From: Psococerastis gibbosa
Lineage: Eukaryota > Arthropoda > Insecta > Psocodea > Psocidae
Direction: 5' to 3'
DNA length: 64,000 bases
NCBI GenBank assembly: GCA_963971405.1
Contig: OZ020489.1
Coordinates: 18,502,290 to 18,566,289, forward strand
The notes under the pieces were generated by a model that worked only from the letters and a program-made list of their open reading frames with translations, was not told the DNA's origin and did no database searches. The position numbers and the translations under genes were made by a program. Shown piece after piece: positions 33,755-45,142 of this stretch. Within the stretch, counting starts at the first letter, position 1, and each line of letters begins with the position of its first letter.

Positions 33755-34136
33755 CCAATGGCCTTATCATGTTGAATACATTAAAGCAGAGCATGTTTCT
33801 AGTTGCGACAAACTTGGTAGTGTGCAGAGCGTTGGCAGGAGAACATGGTGGGACATGATAACGCGCTGAGACTATACCAGTCAGTCTACGTGCGTGTCGA
33901 GTCCTGGTCACCTCCGATTTAATCGTGTGACTTTACCATGTTCCCCAAGTGGTTCGGAATCCACTATAATCAGGAGGTCCACGCTGTCAGTCAACTTCCC
34001 TTCTCCCCGAGGTGAAAGAGTCGGCCCTTAGGGTGCCTCAAGTTAACAAACAGACTCACTCCCCTCGCCAGGCTGACAAAGTTGCTTAAAGCAGAATTGC
34101 TGAAAAGCAGGCGTTGGAAACAACAACAACAACAAG
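33755..34136 (+). mobile_element. CAA-tail retroposon (family C), longest copy
   Basis: 382 bp in sense orientation, ending 'gttggaaacaacaacaacaa'. It is bounded by near-perfect 12-bp duplications 'cattattccatt' and 'cattattctatt' (33743-33754, 34137-34148). The 5' end is longer than at 26.9 kb by about 15 bp. Confidence 0.88.
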
Positions 34137-34148
34137 CATTATTCTATT

Positions 34149-35664
34149 AAATTTATAGTGGCTCCGTCCAACCACCTGACGGTTAAATGTCAACCCTGTT
34201 CTCCGAATTTCGATTTTCAGGCGGATGGTCAACGTCGTCCTATAAATGTAAGAACTGGAATGTTAATGTAATGGTAACATGTGCGTTGCAGGTTATAACT
34301 CCCCCCCCCCCCCGCATTACATATTAAATCTTTTGATTGATTGGTGATTGCCGTCTCCCCTCCTGAAAAAACCTCGTCCGTACGCTCACAATCAACAAAA
34401 TCGAAATTTCCTAAGAATCTTCAAAAATCTGACAGATGGCAGCCAGCTAATTTAAATTATTGCGGGTTTGTTTGAATTCAGCTTGATGACTGTCCCAATT
34501 AGCTGCCTACTGGAAGCTTTATTAATCTTTCTTCGAACGGAGCCTAAGAAGCGAGTAAGCGTATTTTGTGGATTAAATTTAAAAGAAAAAGACTAGAAAA
34601 TAACAAAATAATGCGATCCACAGTTTGCGAAATTATTTAGTGTGTAAAATTCAGGATTCCAGCAAATTATTTCCGATCCAAAACCTCGTAATAGCAATTA
34701 AATGAACCCGCGTATATTACAAATACACAACACAACGCGTATACAAAAGAAACAAATTTACCTAATTACTAAATATCAAATCCTACTGTTACCCCTACTC
34801 CTCATTAATCAACCTCAGCTAATAACCCCAGCGAGTAATTGACGGATTCAATTATTTTTAGAGACCCGCATATATGTATATTCAGCACTGTATACTCATA
34901 CAGTATATAGATAGTGACAGGGGTGTTTTTGATTGGCACGCTAACGTCAATAACTGAACCAGCATACTGGTTGTCATAAGACATGGATTTTCACTTCGCA
35001 GGCCAGCTTTGGCATAATTGGGCAAATGGAGAGTCATAGCTAAATATCAGCGGCGTTCCATTAGGCTGCATTACCTCGGACATTACTGTCAACCGGCGTC
35101 CACCCCCATTTCGCCGCAAAGACCGAAACCCTGCGAAGATGTTTCTTGGCTTGGACGTCCATTAGAGGCACTTACGATGCTGTCGATACATTTGCAACGT
35201 GTCAAGACAATCCGACATTGAATGCTGCTCTCTTGCACGAGATTAGTTTAAACTTGGCTGTAGTACTTTACTTCTGACGTCTGACTTCCACGGGTATGTT
35301 TCTTGAATTGGTTAAGCCTTTTACTATTTGTTCTGCTACTAATTACGTAATTAGTTTCTTTGCACGTGTGGTTTTTGTCAGCGTCTTTGAATCCACAAAT
35401 CTTCTTATTTATAAGCATGAGGAATTTTGCTGTAGACGTTATTAAATTTAATAGTATTATGCACAGTTTTGTTCCATATTCAAAATTAATTAATTACATC
35501 TTTTTTATATCTGTATATTGTATTAATGTTATAAGTAAAGAATACAATATAGCCTAATAATAACAATACTTCTGTATTTCGTAAGTTAAATTTCAAACAT
35601 ATTTTGTACTATATTAGGTACAGTAGATGTATTTAAGAAATTCAGTTTTTTGGAGACTACGTTG
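34149..35664. other. unassigned, mostly unique stretch
   Basis: A C13 run at 34301-34313. A possible 27-nt exon-like block is at 34221-34247 (see that entry). A 67-codon frame at 35018-35221 has no domain. Confidence 0.45.
34221..34247 (+). CDS. possible 27-nt micro-exon
   Basis: The acceptor-like 'aatttcgattttcag' precedes nine open codons (ADGQRRPIN), followed by a GTAAGA donor. Length and frame would fit as a phase 0-0 cassette between the two stronger exon candidates. The signals are short, so this may well be chance. Confidence 0.2.
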
Positions 35665-35842
35665 TTACACCTGCTTTCAGCATTTCTGCTTTAAGGAACC
35701 TTATCAACCTGACGGGGGGAGTGAGTCTGTTTGTTAACAGGGTGGACCTCCTGATTGTAGTGGATTCCGAACCACTTGGGGAACATGGTAAAGTCACACG
35801 ATTAAATCGGTGGTGACCAGGACTCGACACGCACGTAGACTT
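35665..35842 (-). mobile_element. CAA-tail retroposon (family C), 5'-truncated with internal deletion
   Basis: The tail side is 'gttgttacacctgctttcag'. Compared with 26.9 kb, a ~55-bp block after 'gtgagtctgtttgttaac' is deleted, and the copy stops at 'gacacgcacgtagac'. No clear duplication. Confidence 0.8.
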
Positions 35843-36666
35843 TTGAAGCTATCCAATGAACAGCATATTGAACCAAATGCTATAATAATATTATAACATG
35901 CTACTTTGCTACTTACTATGTGGTCGTACCCTAGTTTAGATTACCTCACTATTAAGGCAATCAATAAACAAATTTAATATATTCCTTATTTAATATATCC
36001 TATATATAAATATAGGTGCAAGAAAAATTCGAACTTGTAATACCTAAATCTAGATTCGTATACTTTAACATAAATATTCAAAATCTTTCTTCGATCGAAC
36101 AATTATTGGGTCGAATACATTATATTGGAGTGTGTAAGCAGAATAAAAACTATTGAACGTATCCTCATTAGTGTAGAAAACTACTGCATTGTCTGGAATA
36201 GACCGAACGATTTGGTCGTGGTACAACATACAATGTGGTAAATCCTCCAAGCCGATTATTGTCAATCGCCGGCTTTCACAATTTACCATTTATTACTCAT
36301 TTTAATTTCATGAAAGGTATCCATACAATATTAAATTCAACAGCGTAATCAGCAAATGGATTAATTAGAAAGAGTATTGCCGCATCATACTCGTAATTAA
36401 AAACAAATAACTCAATTAAAGTTTTTAATTTGTGAGTGGTGGTGCAGTGCGGAGGGGTATTCAATATGGGTAGTAGTTTGGTTTTGTCAGGCATTCTGGG
36501 TTCTATTCTATATTTTTCTGTGTTTTAGTCGAGTTTCAATCAGATTGAGCCGTTGGAACATCGGAGTATTCATTGGAGCGGGTGTGGCTACATTGGTAGA
36601 CGACCTCTCACTGAAAATAATGATTTTCCATCGAGTAAGCATTCGAATTATCATTTATTTGCATAT
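35843..36666. other. unassigned AT-rich stretch
   Basis: Two adjacent minus frames (36065-36289, 36297-36494) have plausible-looking composition but no domain, and stops lie between them. Not called. Confidence 0.4.
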
Positions 36667-36854
36667 TAGGCGTATATTCCACTAGTCAATATTCCGCCAT
36701 TTGTGATTAAAAAAGAGTCTGCTACCATATTATAACTTAATTTACTAGTATAGTAGATAAGTTAAGTATCTACATAATAGTCTCCTTAAAACAAAAATCT
36801 CAACTTTTTTTAGTGGCAAATGACGGAATATTGACCAGTGGAATACGCGTCTTA
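36667..36854. mobile_element. foldback MITE B, copy 2, left arm mostly deleted
   Basis: Ends 'ggcgtatattccactagtca' and 'tgaccagtggaatacgcgtc' are inverted. Only the right inner arm ('ctgctaccatattataactt') is present; the left inner arm is gone. The end sequence resembles family E ends. Confidence 0.8.
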
Positions 36855-36889
36855 AGAGAATATGAAACGCAGATATTGGCCACTCATGA

Positions 36890-37200
36890 ATAACTCAAAA
36901 ACCATTTAGTATTTATTTTTATTTAATTAACTACGCAAGTTATTAAAGATTTGTTATGTTCAAGTTGTAGATGACTATTTCATACATAATACTATTGTAG
37001 TAGTAGTATAGGGTATTTTTAATTTTTTATGTTTTCTCTATCAATTTTACAATTTTAGTCCCCTGTAACTTTGATGAAATAATTATAACACCATATACTT
37101 AAAAATAAAACCTTATGATATGATGTATGAACTAGCCTTGAATAGAATCTTTAATAGATTATGTATTTAATTTAATAAAAAATAAAAATTGCCAGTTTTT
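36890..37200. repeat. foldback F fragment
   Basis: Shares 'tttatttaattaactacgca', 'agttattaaagattt' and 'caagttgtagatgactattt' with the 62.5-63.4 kb copies. The terminal 'aagaggacatgctacg' is absent. Confidence 0.65.
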
Positions 37201-37313
37201 TAAGTTCCGATTATTTATGGTCTATTCGAGGCGGTGGGAGGCTGCACACAATAAATGAACTTAATGATTAATATATACAATATCAACACACTTACCCTAA
37301 TCAAATCTTGCAG

Positions 37314-37352
37314 CCCCCCCCCCCCCTCTCTCTCTCTCTCTTTCTCTCTTCT
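37314..37352. repeat. poly-C and (CT)n tract
   Basis: A C13 run followed by CT dinucleotides and CTT. Confidence 0.9.
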
Positions 37353-37422
37353 TCTGAAATTGCCCTCTAAGTCACCGTTACCAGTCTTTTAACACTTCAG
37401 AGAGCCTACCCATCAGTAGTCT

Positions 37423-37661
37423 CAAGCACGTAGCCAGGATTTTATTTCGGGAGGGGCTAACTACCAGGGGGTTGGGGGGGGGGGGGTATGGAATAACCTC
37501 AGTAAAACGGCGGGTTAAGTCTTCCGTAATCTGCGGAAGTATCTTGCACAATCGAATCTACTGTATATACACTGGATCGAGCGAGAACAAATATAAATAA
37601 ACTAAAAAATCATTTTTTCCCCTTTTTTTACATTTCGGGAGGGGCTTCAGCTACGTGCCTG
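37423..37661. mobile_element. hAT MITE, 239 bp, perfect 8-bp target-site duplication
   Basis: Begins CAAGCACGTAGCCAGGA and ends TTCAGCTACGTGCCTG, with inverted 'tttcgggaggggct' blocks just inside. Flanked by AGTAGTCT (37415-37422, 37662-37669). A G14 run lies inside. No ORF. Confidence 0.93.
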
Positions 37662-37669
37662 AGTAGTCT

Positions 37670-38654
37670 AAAAGGTAAGTAACTAGCACTCTGATTGGCT
37701 AATAATGACGCGTAATTGATGACAATAGGCTATAGGTACACTGGTACACACGTGTATTACCTTTAGAACTAGCTGTCCACAGTGAATCATTATTATGCCA
37801 TTTAGGACAATTGTCAGCACAACAAATTTTCTAGGGTCCACATCTTCTTAAAAACTTTCAAGAAGAACAACTATCAACCTAGAGGGGTATAGGGTCATTT
37901 GAATTCCATGTGGGTGTTTACAGTGCGTATAGCCCGGAGTTGTGTCGTGAAACAATCCTCCAAGAGCAGCAATTAAGCGGGACCGCATAAGTTTTACAAG
38001 TATTCGGAACATAACCCATTAAGCCAAGTACAGCGGCTAAATGAGGCGTCATGTCCGCAATACGTTAGCATTCTTCAGCGAACGACGGCTTCCATTGCAT
38101 GCAATTTAACGGGGGTTACTGTATTAAAGTGGAAATATAGTAAGTGAGAAACTTGAAAACATAAACAAATACAAAGTAATTGTATGGCTGCGTGACTCAT
38201 AAAATTCCGTAGCCCATGTAATTTACAAATAAAAATTCCTTAACTATTCAGACAACTGGATTTCCCTGTATACTTATGTACTTTCGTTTTGGAAATTTAA
38301 AAGAGTACTACTTCACTGTCAGCAATCAACAGCAAAGAAAGCAGCAGAAACTTCCTGACTACCCCCCACAATACAAACTAATTAGCTCTCCAGCAATGAA
38401 TGTGCAGATGCCGTATTGCTTTTCATATAAAAATAATCTTGCGTTACACAAGCTTATTAACTGAGAATAAGCTGGTTGGGGAGGGGTTAATGGGAAGCTG
38501 TCTTTGTTTTATGAAACCCAGTCACAGAGGATGCTCCAATTAATTATCATTTCTACTCGTACATTGAAACAATCCTTTGGTTATTGTAATTTTTTAATGA
38601 AATACTGTAGACTAACTAGAGTAGAAGGTAGGGTAACCATATTATTATTATTTA
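37670..38654. other. unassigned stretch
   Basis: No repeat partner or domain recognised. Confidence 0.4.
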
Positions 38655-38822
38655 TTTTTTATTAAAAAAAAAGATTATTCGCATACAAACAATTCAATGA
38701 ATGTATCCGAATAACCTCTTCAGCCGCCTCTGTAGGTAATACCTGTATTGAGTTACGACACGTCTCCGATCGCATGGTGTGTAGAGACTCGCACAAGTAC
38801 GAACAAGCTGCCACATCGAAGG
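38655..38822 (-). mobile_element. SINE-like repeat K, copy 3
   Basis: 'ttttattaaaaaaaaagatt' junction, then 'catacaaacaattcaatgaa' through 'tccgatcgcatggtgtgtag' to 'ccacatcgaagg'. Confidence 0.8.
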
Positions 38823-39179
38823 CAATTAATTAATTATGTATATAAATGTGTGTGTATTATATATTAATTCCTGAAATTGTCGCATTCGGAAGCTGAAGGC
38901 ACGTAAAGAAAATGTTTATTGATAACAATATGAAGCCCTGTGTTCTTGTGATTTCTCAAGAGTGGATGGTCGGACGGTGGCAAAGGTTAACCAGGTAAGA
39001 CAATTACAAATCATATTACTACTATAACGAATTCATTAGTAGTTACAATAAGTTCGCAAGGCCAAATACGAGCATAAAAGGTTACATTGATATATATATA
39101 TATAAAACAAGCACTAATGGCAATGTAACTAATACTAGTATTATATCATGATTGTAATAAAATGAATAATGTTTAAACT

Positions 39180-39292
39180 GTACTCTGTAGGGTGTATCCC
39201 GCACGCCTCTATGAAGGCATGGGAGCCCTAATTGTATTTTTGTCTAATTATTGTATTTGTTGGAAATAAAGAATTGTTATTATTATTATTAT
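39180..39292 (+). repeat. LINE-type 3' end with TTA tail
   Basis: 'ctatgaaggcatgggagccc', then 'tgtatttgttggaaataaag', then aattgttattattattatta. An AATAAA-like signal plus a short tandem tail is the usual end of CR1/L2-like LINEs. Only about 110 bp are present. Confidence 0.65.
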
Positions 39293-39363
39293 AAGTATAC
39301 TTGCCAGCTGGTCCTGAACAGAATGCATTTCAATTGAGTTTGTGCAGAGCTTAGGTAACCTAT

Positions 39364-39396
39364 GTTTAGGTACACATAGGCTATGTATACCTAAAC
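39364..39396. repeat. short perfect-stem hairpin
   Basis: 'gtttaggtacacatag' pairs with 'ctatgtatacctaaac' apart from one mismatch. Origin unknown. Confidence 0.7.
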
Positions 39397-39469
39397 TTCA
39401 ATGTAATTAGTCAGTGGCTATTATGTAGTCAACAATAAATATCAACATACAGTATATGCAGTATATATT

Positions 39470-39634
39470 CTTCTTCTTCTTCTTCCTCTTCTGGCTCTAC
39501 AGCCCTTGATGAGCTTTGACCTGCTCGACAACACTCCTCCATTCATCTCGGTTTTGTACAACGCTCCACCATCTACGGACTCCCAACTCGTGAAGGCCAG
39601 TTTCAAACTCATCCTTGCAGCGTTTTCGAGGAGT
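39470..39634 (-). pseudogene. LINE RT tail with AAG tail and target-site duplication
   Basis: The minus strand reads 'LHELGVRRWWSVVQNRDEW' then 'RSVVEQVKAHQGL' and a TAG (39497-39499), followed by (GAA)n. Flanks GCAGTATATATT and GCAATATATATT (39458-39469, 39635-39646) form an 11/12 duplication. A 165-bp, 5'-truncated insertion of another RT-tail subfamily. Confidence 0.85.
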
Positions 39635-39646
39635 GCAATATATATT

Positions 39647-40387
39647 ATCAACTATAAATCATTTTAGATAATCAGTGTACATTATAACATTAGGCTATAA
39701 GACTCTTTCATTAGGTAAAACATTAAATACAGTTTTCATAATTAATGCAATAAACATAAAACCCCATTTAAAGCCCGTTGGGGTTGGGTATACTGTTGGG
39801 GTCTAGGTATTCCGTAGAGTATGGAATGACATCACACTATATCGTAGTATTGCATTGGCCCTACACACTCTACTAATGTTTATTATTCGATCCAATATTT
39901 ATTCGATCGAAGAAATATTTGGAATTTTATGTTGAGTGTATGGTTTGAATCTGAGTTGATGTACGGTATTTCACTTTTTCTTAGACCCATATACTGATTG
40001 GATCGAATATGGTAGACTAACAATATTCCATATTAATATATATAATATAATGTATTCCATATAATTCATATTTACTTTTTTTATACATCGTGTACTAAAG
40101 TAGAGCCCGAGCCGACAGCGTATGAATATATATATATAAAGAGAAGGCAAGAACATTTTAACGTTAACGCCATTTTTGTTCGGGAGATTCATATCATATC
40201 TACCCCAATCTCGTCAAGTTCAATCCTTTGTATCTTTTAGAAGTTTGATATTCGGAGGTATGGATGTGACTAGGATCGGTACTCAGTACTATGCTAATTC
40301 TGTGCAAGTCATTGAACTATTGCAAATTGCAATAAATTCTATATTTGTAATACATATTGTAGCACCTGCGGACTTATTCTTGATGTT
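39647..40387. other. unassigned AT-rich stretch
   Basis: Several short TA-rich palindromes (39980-40140); no gene. Confidence 0.4.
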
Positions 40388-40466
40388 GTAAAATGTAAAC
40401 AAAACAATTTTGAATAGCACTTTCAGTTTTTAAATTATCTTGTTTACAATTTTAATCCCAGGTTAA
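40388..40466. repeat. mini-foldback M, copy 3
   Basis: 'aaaatgtaaacaaaacaatt' to 'tcttgtttacaattttaatc'; directly joined to a foldback F fragment. Confidence 0.75.
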
Positions 40467-40640
40467 AATTAAGAGGACATGCTACGTAAAAAAATGCGCA
40501 CCGCAAAATTTGTTGTTTTCATTGACTTTATTTTTTAATTAATTAACAAAGCAAGTTGTAGAAGACTACTTCATGCATCATATAGTAGGTATAGGAGTTC
40601 ATTATGTGATTATAATAGCCTAAATTGCGTCTTATGCATG
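40467..40640. repeat. foldback F fragment, left arm
   Basis: 'aagaggacatgctacgtaa', then 'gcaaaatttgttgtttt', then 'gtagaagactacttcatgca'. The right arm is missing. Confidence 0.78.
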
Positions 40641-41201
40641 GTTCTATAAAATTCAATCATCTGCATCTTGTCGCATAATCGCGATTTACAGCTGTATTGA
40701 ATATTATTTGTCCTCAGTATCTTCGAGCGAAATGCCGTAAATGATACTTACCCTAGAGGAACATTCTGACTACCCTTTGTTCATTAACAGATTCTAATTA
40801 GCTCTTACACCCGCAGTAACTTTTATTTTAATTAAAGCTTGCGCGAGACTTGAGACTACGCTGCTTCCCTTACTATGGCCTCCACCCTGCTATGAGCGGC
40901 TCATATACTTGCAAAATGCTCTCGGCTCGAAATGCTAGTAGTTGTTCTATTCTAATTAGTTGTAATTTCAATATTTAGAGTATGTACTTCACTACTCTAG
41001 TCTCTTTAACCGTTTGTTGTTGCTGTTGTTGTTATTTCACGCACCCAACTAGCCTAGCGTTATACATAATTTACAACTCATATTTTTGAATTTAAGTCCG
41101 TCTGTTAACATCATAGTAACTGTTAGACAATCAGTAAGCTAAGCCACAGCGTTTCAATTTATGCGTAATCTAAATATTTTTGTCACTAAGATGTACTTAC
41201 A
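40641..41201. other. unassigned stretch
   Basis: No recognisable feature. Confidence 0.4.
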
Positions 41202-41203
41202 TA

Positions 41204-41331
41204 CACTACCCGACCACGATAAGATGACATCTGGAACACTTCAAAAATTTGAGTTGACTTGGTGTTCTGCTTATGCAAGTTATCGAATTAACAAAGTGTT
41301 CCAAATGTCACTCTATCGTGGTCGAGTAGTA
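41204..41331. mobile_element. Tc1/mariner-like MITE, 128 bp
   Basis: Left CACTACCCGACCACGAT and right ATCGTGGTCGAGTAGTA are inverted ends (two mismatches). Inner 'gatgacatctggaacact' also pairs with 'agtgttccaaatgtcac'. Flanked by TA on both sides, the target of Tc1/mariner elements. No transposase. Confidence 0.8.
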
Positions 41332-41333
41332 TA

Positions 41334-43236
41334 GTTTGGGATTTTTAAGTAATTTTTTAGTATTGTTTTACGTTTTTTTTTGGAGTGTACGTGTAGCGCG
41401 TATACCTACTGTATTTTCGTAAGTCTTCTTGCTGATAGCTACATTGAAAACAACTCGTGTAAATTTAGAGTGTCTTGTGTTAGCTCCTTTTTTTCTTTCT
41501 TTGGAAAGGGGGGATTACAGCTAAAGGGCTGCACATACACGCGATGAGGCGTCTTATACTATAAGATGGTGGCTCCATGGCACCATGCATTAAGATGAAT
41601 ATTCTTTATTCCAAGATCACTTTCCTAAAGAATCTACGCAAATAAATGAATTTAAATGTATAATCAATATTTGAAACATTTCCTTATAAAAGGAGTATAT
41701 TTGCTTAAAATATTAATTAAAAGTAAGTTACACCGTGTGTGAGCCTTGGGAGTGAGGGATCAGTTCAGAGAGACAGTTAAGACAATTTCGTCATCAACTT
41801 TGTTTGTAAATTCAAGATGAAAATTAGTGAAATCGATGTATTTATAGTGTATGATTCGGTTAATAAACGAGCCTTTAGCCTTGTCAAAACCGGCAACACC
41901 TAGCATTCGAATGTAACAGCATGAGGTGGTTCAGCCTTTGAACTTTTGCTCAGCGTCATTAGTATAATGTTCTGTACACAATTGTCTTCAATGGTAATGC
42001 ACAAGAGTGAATGATGCGAAACAAATAAACACAGGTGTCTGTTAGACATGAGCAGCCTTCGCCCATGTACCGCGTGACATAAACTAACGTCTAAGCAGCA
42101 AATAAATCGCAAAATCTTTTTAAACAGTTAATAAACATGACTCATAATATTTTACACCGTGTTGCATTGCTCTTAAATGTCGCAGACTGCAAATTAATTA
42201 AATTAAAATCTCTAATGGGATCTACATCAGTTTTAATAGTTGCCATTTAAATGTCGAGACTCGAGAGGCAGAACTGCTCGTTTTTGTTTAGGAATACATA
42301 TATATATGTATGGTATATACCTACTTGTGTAGGAAAATTGTTGCGCCCAACGAATAATCAAAACATTGGGATTTGGCGTCATTTACTCTATGGATTTCTA
42401 TATGAAAGTAATCCAAAATAAAATTACGTAGCAATCCGTTTTATACATTGTCTGAAAGTAAAGTCTGGAGATAGAACACAGGGTGATGTGCAACCATAAT
42501 TAGCGTCGGACACGTCCGGTAAATCTGCAGGGCTGCCAACAGTCACGTTCCCCATTATTCCCTGTGATGTTTAATAAAAATAAATTTTGCGGCTAATAAA
42601 CAATTTGATCGTGGCTGGAGGCGCGGGCGTCATGCGGCTCTGTGTGCTTCCGACCCAACATCTTGCGGATAATTCATTGCGTGTTTATTGTTTGCTCAGT
42701 TATTAGTAACGACTATGTACTTTCCTGTAGAAATGTGTGACTCACTGTTGAGGATAAATTAGACCGTGTTTTATGTTGTAAGCTTAATACTTAACCTAAT
42801 TTGAAGTCGGCTTTAGATGGTGCAATAATATAGCTGGCTGAAATTTAAACCTGTAAGCTGGGGAAATGTGATGTTGAATCCCGTATGGGCAATGTTCTTC
42901 CAGTTATATTGTATAATGACTTTTACTTTGAAGTATTGTATTCCTGCGCATGTCCACTATCTGACTATTTGCACACTAATGTTTTTATGGAGAATCTTTC
43001 TAAAATGTAAAATAGCCACGTGGCGTGAGAGCTAATTATAAGTACCTAATTTCTCTTTCGGTGGTCCCTAAAATGGCAAAACGGCTATTATCTAAAAGAT
43101 GAAAACTTCGATATAATACACGCATTTCAAACCGGTGGGGTTTTTGGTAGCCCTTGCCACTTACTACAGCCTTTGACGTATTGTACCCAGGTTCGCTTCA
43201 TATTATAACCTCTCATAAGTTTTTTTTTTGGCAGTC
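41334..43236. other. 1.9-kb mostly unique stretch
   Basis: No repeat partner. 42500-42720 is locally higher in GC and free of repeats. A 70-codon minus frame at 41900-42112 is unsupported. Confidence 0.4.
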
Positions 43237-43244
43237 TTTATCAT

Positions 43245-43520
43245 TAAGGCACTATGTACCCGGGTATTGTCATCCGCCATTTTGTATCCCATATTTCCTA
43301 TATGGTAAGAAAATTAAAAGATTGAAAAAAACGAATACACGTTTTAGTATTTTTTTATGAAACACTTCCCTAATTGGTAGCAAGTTTTTTAAATAATAAT
43401 AAATAAACAACGATAATTTTCTAAAAATAAATAGGTAAACACCCAATGCTTGGCTTATACACCAGACTTATATTGGATACAATATGGCGGATGACAATAC
43501 CTATCTAATATAGAGCCCTA
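43245..43520. mobile_element. hAT-like MITE, 276 bp, perfect 8-bp target-site duplication
   Basis: Ends TAAGGCACTATG and ATATAGAGCCCTA are inverted; the inner arms 'gggtattgtcatccgccatt' and 'tggcggatgacaatacc' pair almost perfectly. Flanked by TTTATCAT (43237-43244, 43521-43528). AT-rich middle, no ORF. Confidence 0.88.
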
Positions 43521-43528
43521 TTTATCAT

Positions 43529-44667
43529 GCAACGAAATAGCAGCAGCAGGATGCACAGTGCTGAGATTATTCACTTTGTCATGTTGGTATTAGTCAAATT
43601 CAACCAATAAGAACTATGTTCGCACAAGCTATGCCGATGGTTCTGAGTAGGCCTAGTTGTTTCAGAAATTTTATAGGTTGATGTGGCATAGGTTGTAAAA
43701 AACACGTCCATTAGTCGAAAGCATCATTAGAAGCGCTCACTGCAGCCGACTGTTAATGGAAACCCATCACACCATTTTCATTCACTTCCACTTTAAACAA
43801 TTTTAGCTTTTCATCCCTAGTGGTATTCGAGCAAAAACACCACTACAATATAAATGCTTCTGTCTTTTTACCCTTTGTGTCACTTAAAACTTTTGTGATG
43901 CTTTTGAACGTTGTGTATAATTAAGAGTTACTATGAACAATGAAGCAAGTTATTACGCTCGTATTAGAAAGGCTTTTTGAGTATTAGGCATGATTGAGTG
44001 TTATTACCTATTATTTGTTATTGTGTTGTACAACCTATATTATAGCCAGGCACAATGTTATTGCATATGCACGTAATATGATTAATGTGGTATTGTATAG
44101 CTAGAGTAATTATTTTGTTGATCAATCAAAGTATTTTGCCTACAAAGGCTTGATAAATTGGAAAAGTTATGTTCCCTATGCTGTATAACATTGAATTCAT
44201 TCATTTGTTATACAGCAGGCACGGACATTCTGTAGACCTACAAGTATCATGTTCAAACAGTAATAATGCATATGTGCCTCATGTAATTAATTACAATAAC
44301 TGAGCCTTTATTTCATTCCTAATAAATTGTACAGCGTATAAAATACATAAAATAAACTTAAATGTATCCCTCACAAATATTGTATAAATTTACGATTATG
44401 CAGGTATGTATTTATCCAACCCTGCGTGGTACAGTTTTATATACATACATAGGTCTACGGGTACCGTAAAGGTTCCCCCCACTTTATTGTATAAAACGAT
44501 TTTTTTTCTTCATTTTCAACGTCTCATTCACAATGTATTCTCCTAGTAATCACACAACTACAATAATATAACCCGAAGTGCCGCACTCTGTTGACATGAG
44601 CTAGTGTTTTGGTCGGAAAGACATCATAAAATTCATTTTTACTTTCCTAATTATACCTAGTAGGCCC
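43529..44667. other. unassigned stretch
   Basis: No domain or repeat recognised. Confidence 0.4.
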
Positions 44668-44836
44668 ATAAGCAAAGCTTTGTGATAGTCGAAATTTTCG
44701 ATTTCGGGATTTTAGTGGATTTACACGTCTTGAGGTCCCGGGAACCAAAAAAGTGGTTTTTACGAAATGTCTGTCTGTGTTTAACACTAAGGAAAATTAT
44801 TGGCTAAGGAATTACTCATATTAACTATCTATAAAT
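44668..44836 (+). repeat. TCTG-core element, internally deleted
   Basis: Runs from 'gcaaagctttgtgatagtcg' to a two-unit TCTG, then jumps straight to the far-end block 'aaggaaaattattggctaag'. About 650 bp of the standard unit is missing. Confidence 0.8.
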
Positions 44837-44954
44837 AAATATAACAAATATTACCCCTGTTTGTATTCGAACAGTTTGTGATGAAACTTTGGTAAAGTGT
44901 TCCGAGGACGCTCTAGATGGCTTCTGGACCAAAAAATATACAAACGAAATTAAA

Positions 44955-45075
44955 ATAGGGCTCTTCATGTGCGGGTATTCTCACTCCCCCATAGCGGTGG
45001 GAAATTGGCCTGTAAATTGGAACCTGGAACTTGGAAATTGACCCTGTAAGGCAGGCTAAGGCCTGAAAAACAATT
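44955..45075 (+). repeat. family Q repeat, copy 1
   Basis: 'gggtattctcactcccccat', 'gcggtgggaaat' and 'aggctaaggcctgaaaaa' match the reverse strand of 47150-47225. Class unknown. Confidence 0.65.
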
Positions 45076-45142
45076 ATGTATTTATTGGAACACTGTCCAC
45101 AGTAGGTAGTAACTACGTTTCATGATGTGGAGTCCAATTTTT

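Noticed and set aside
38961-38994. Splice-like block ending in a GTAAGA donor
   Set aside because: Acceptor is poor, two frames are open, and its 34-nt length breaks the phase of the other exon candidates.
42500-42720. Repeat-free, GC-richer stretch considered as a conserved regulatory element
   Set aside because: Conservation cannot be judged from one sequence; no specific motif cluster seen.
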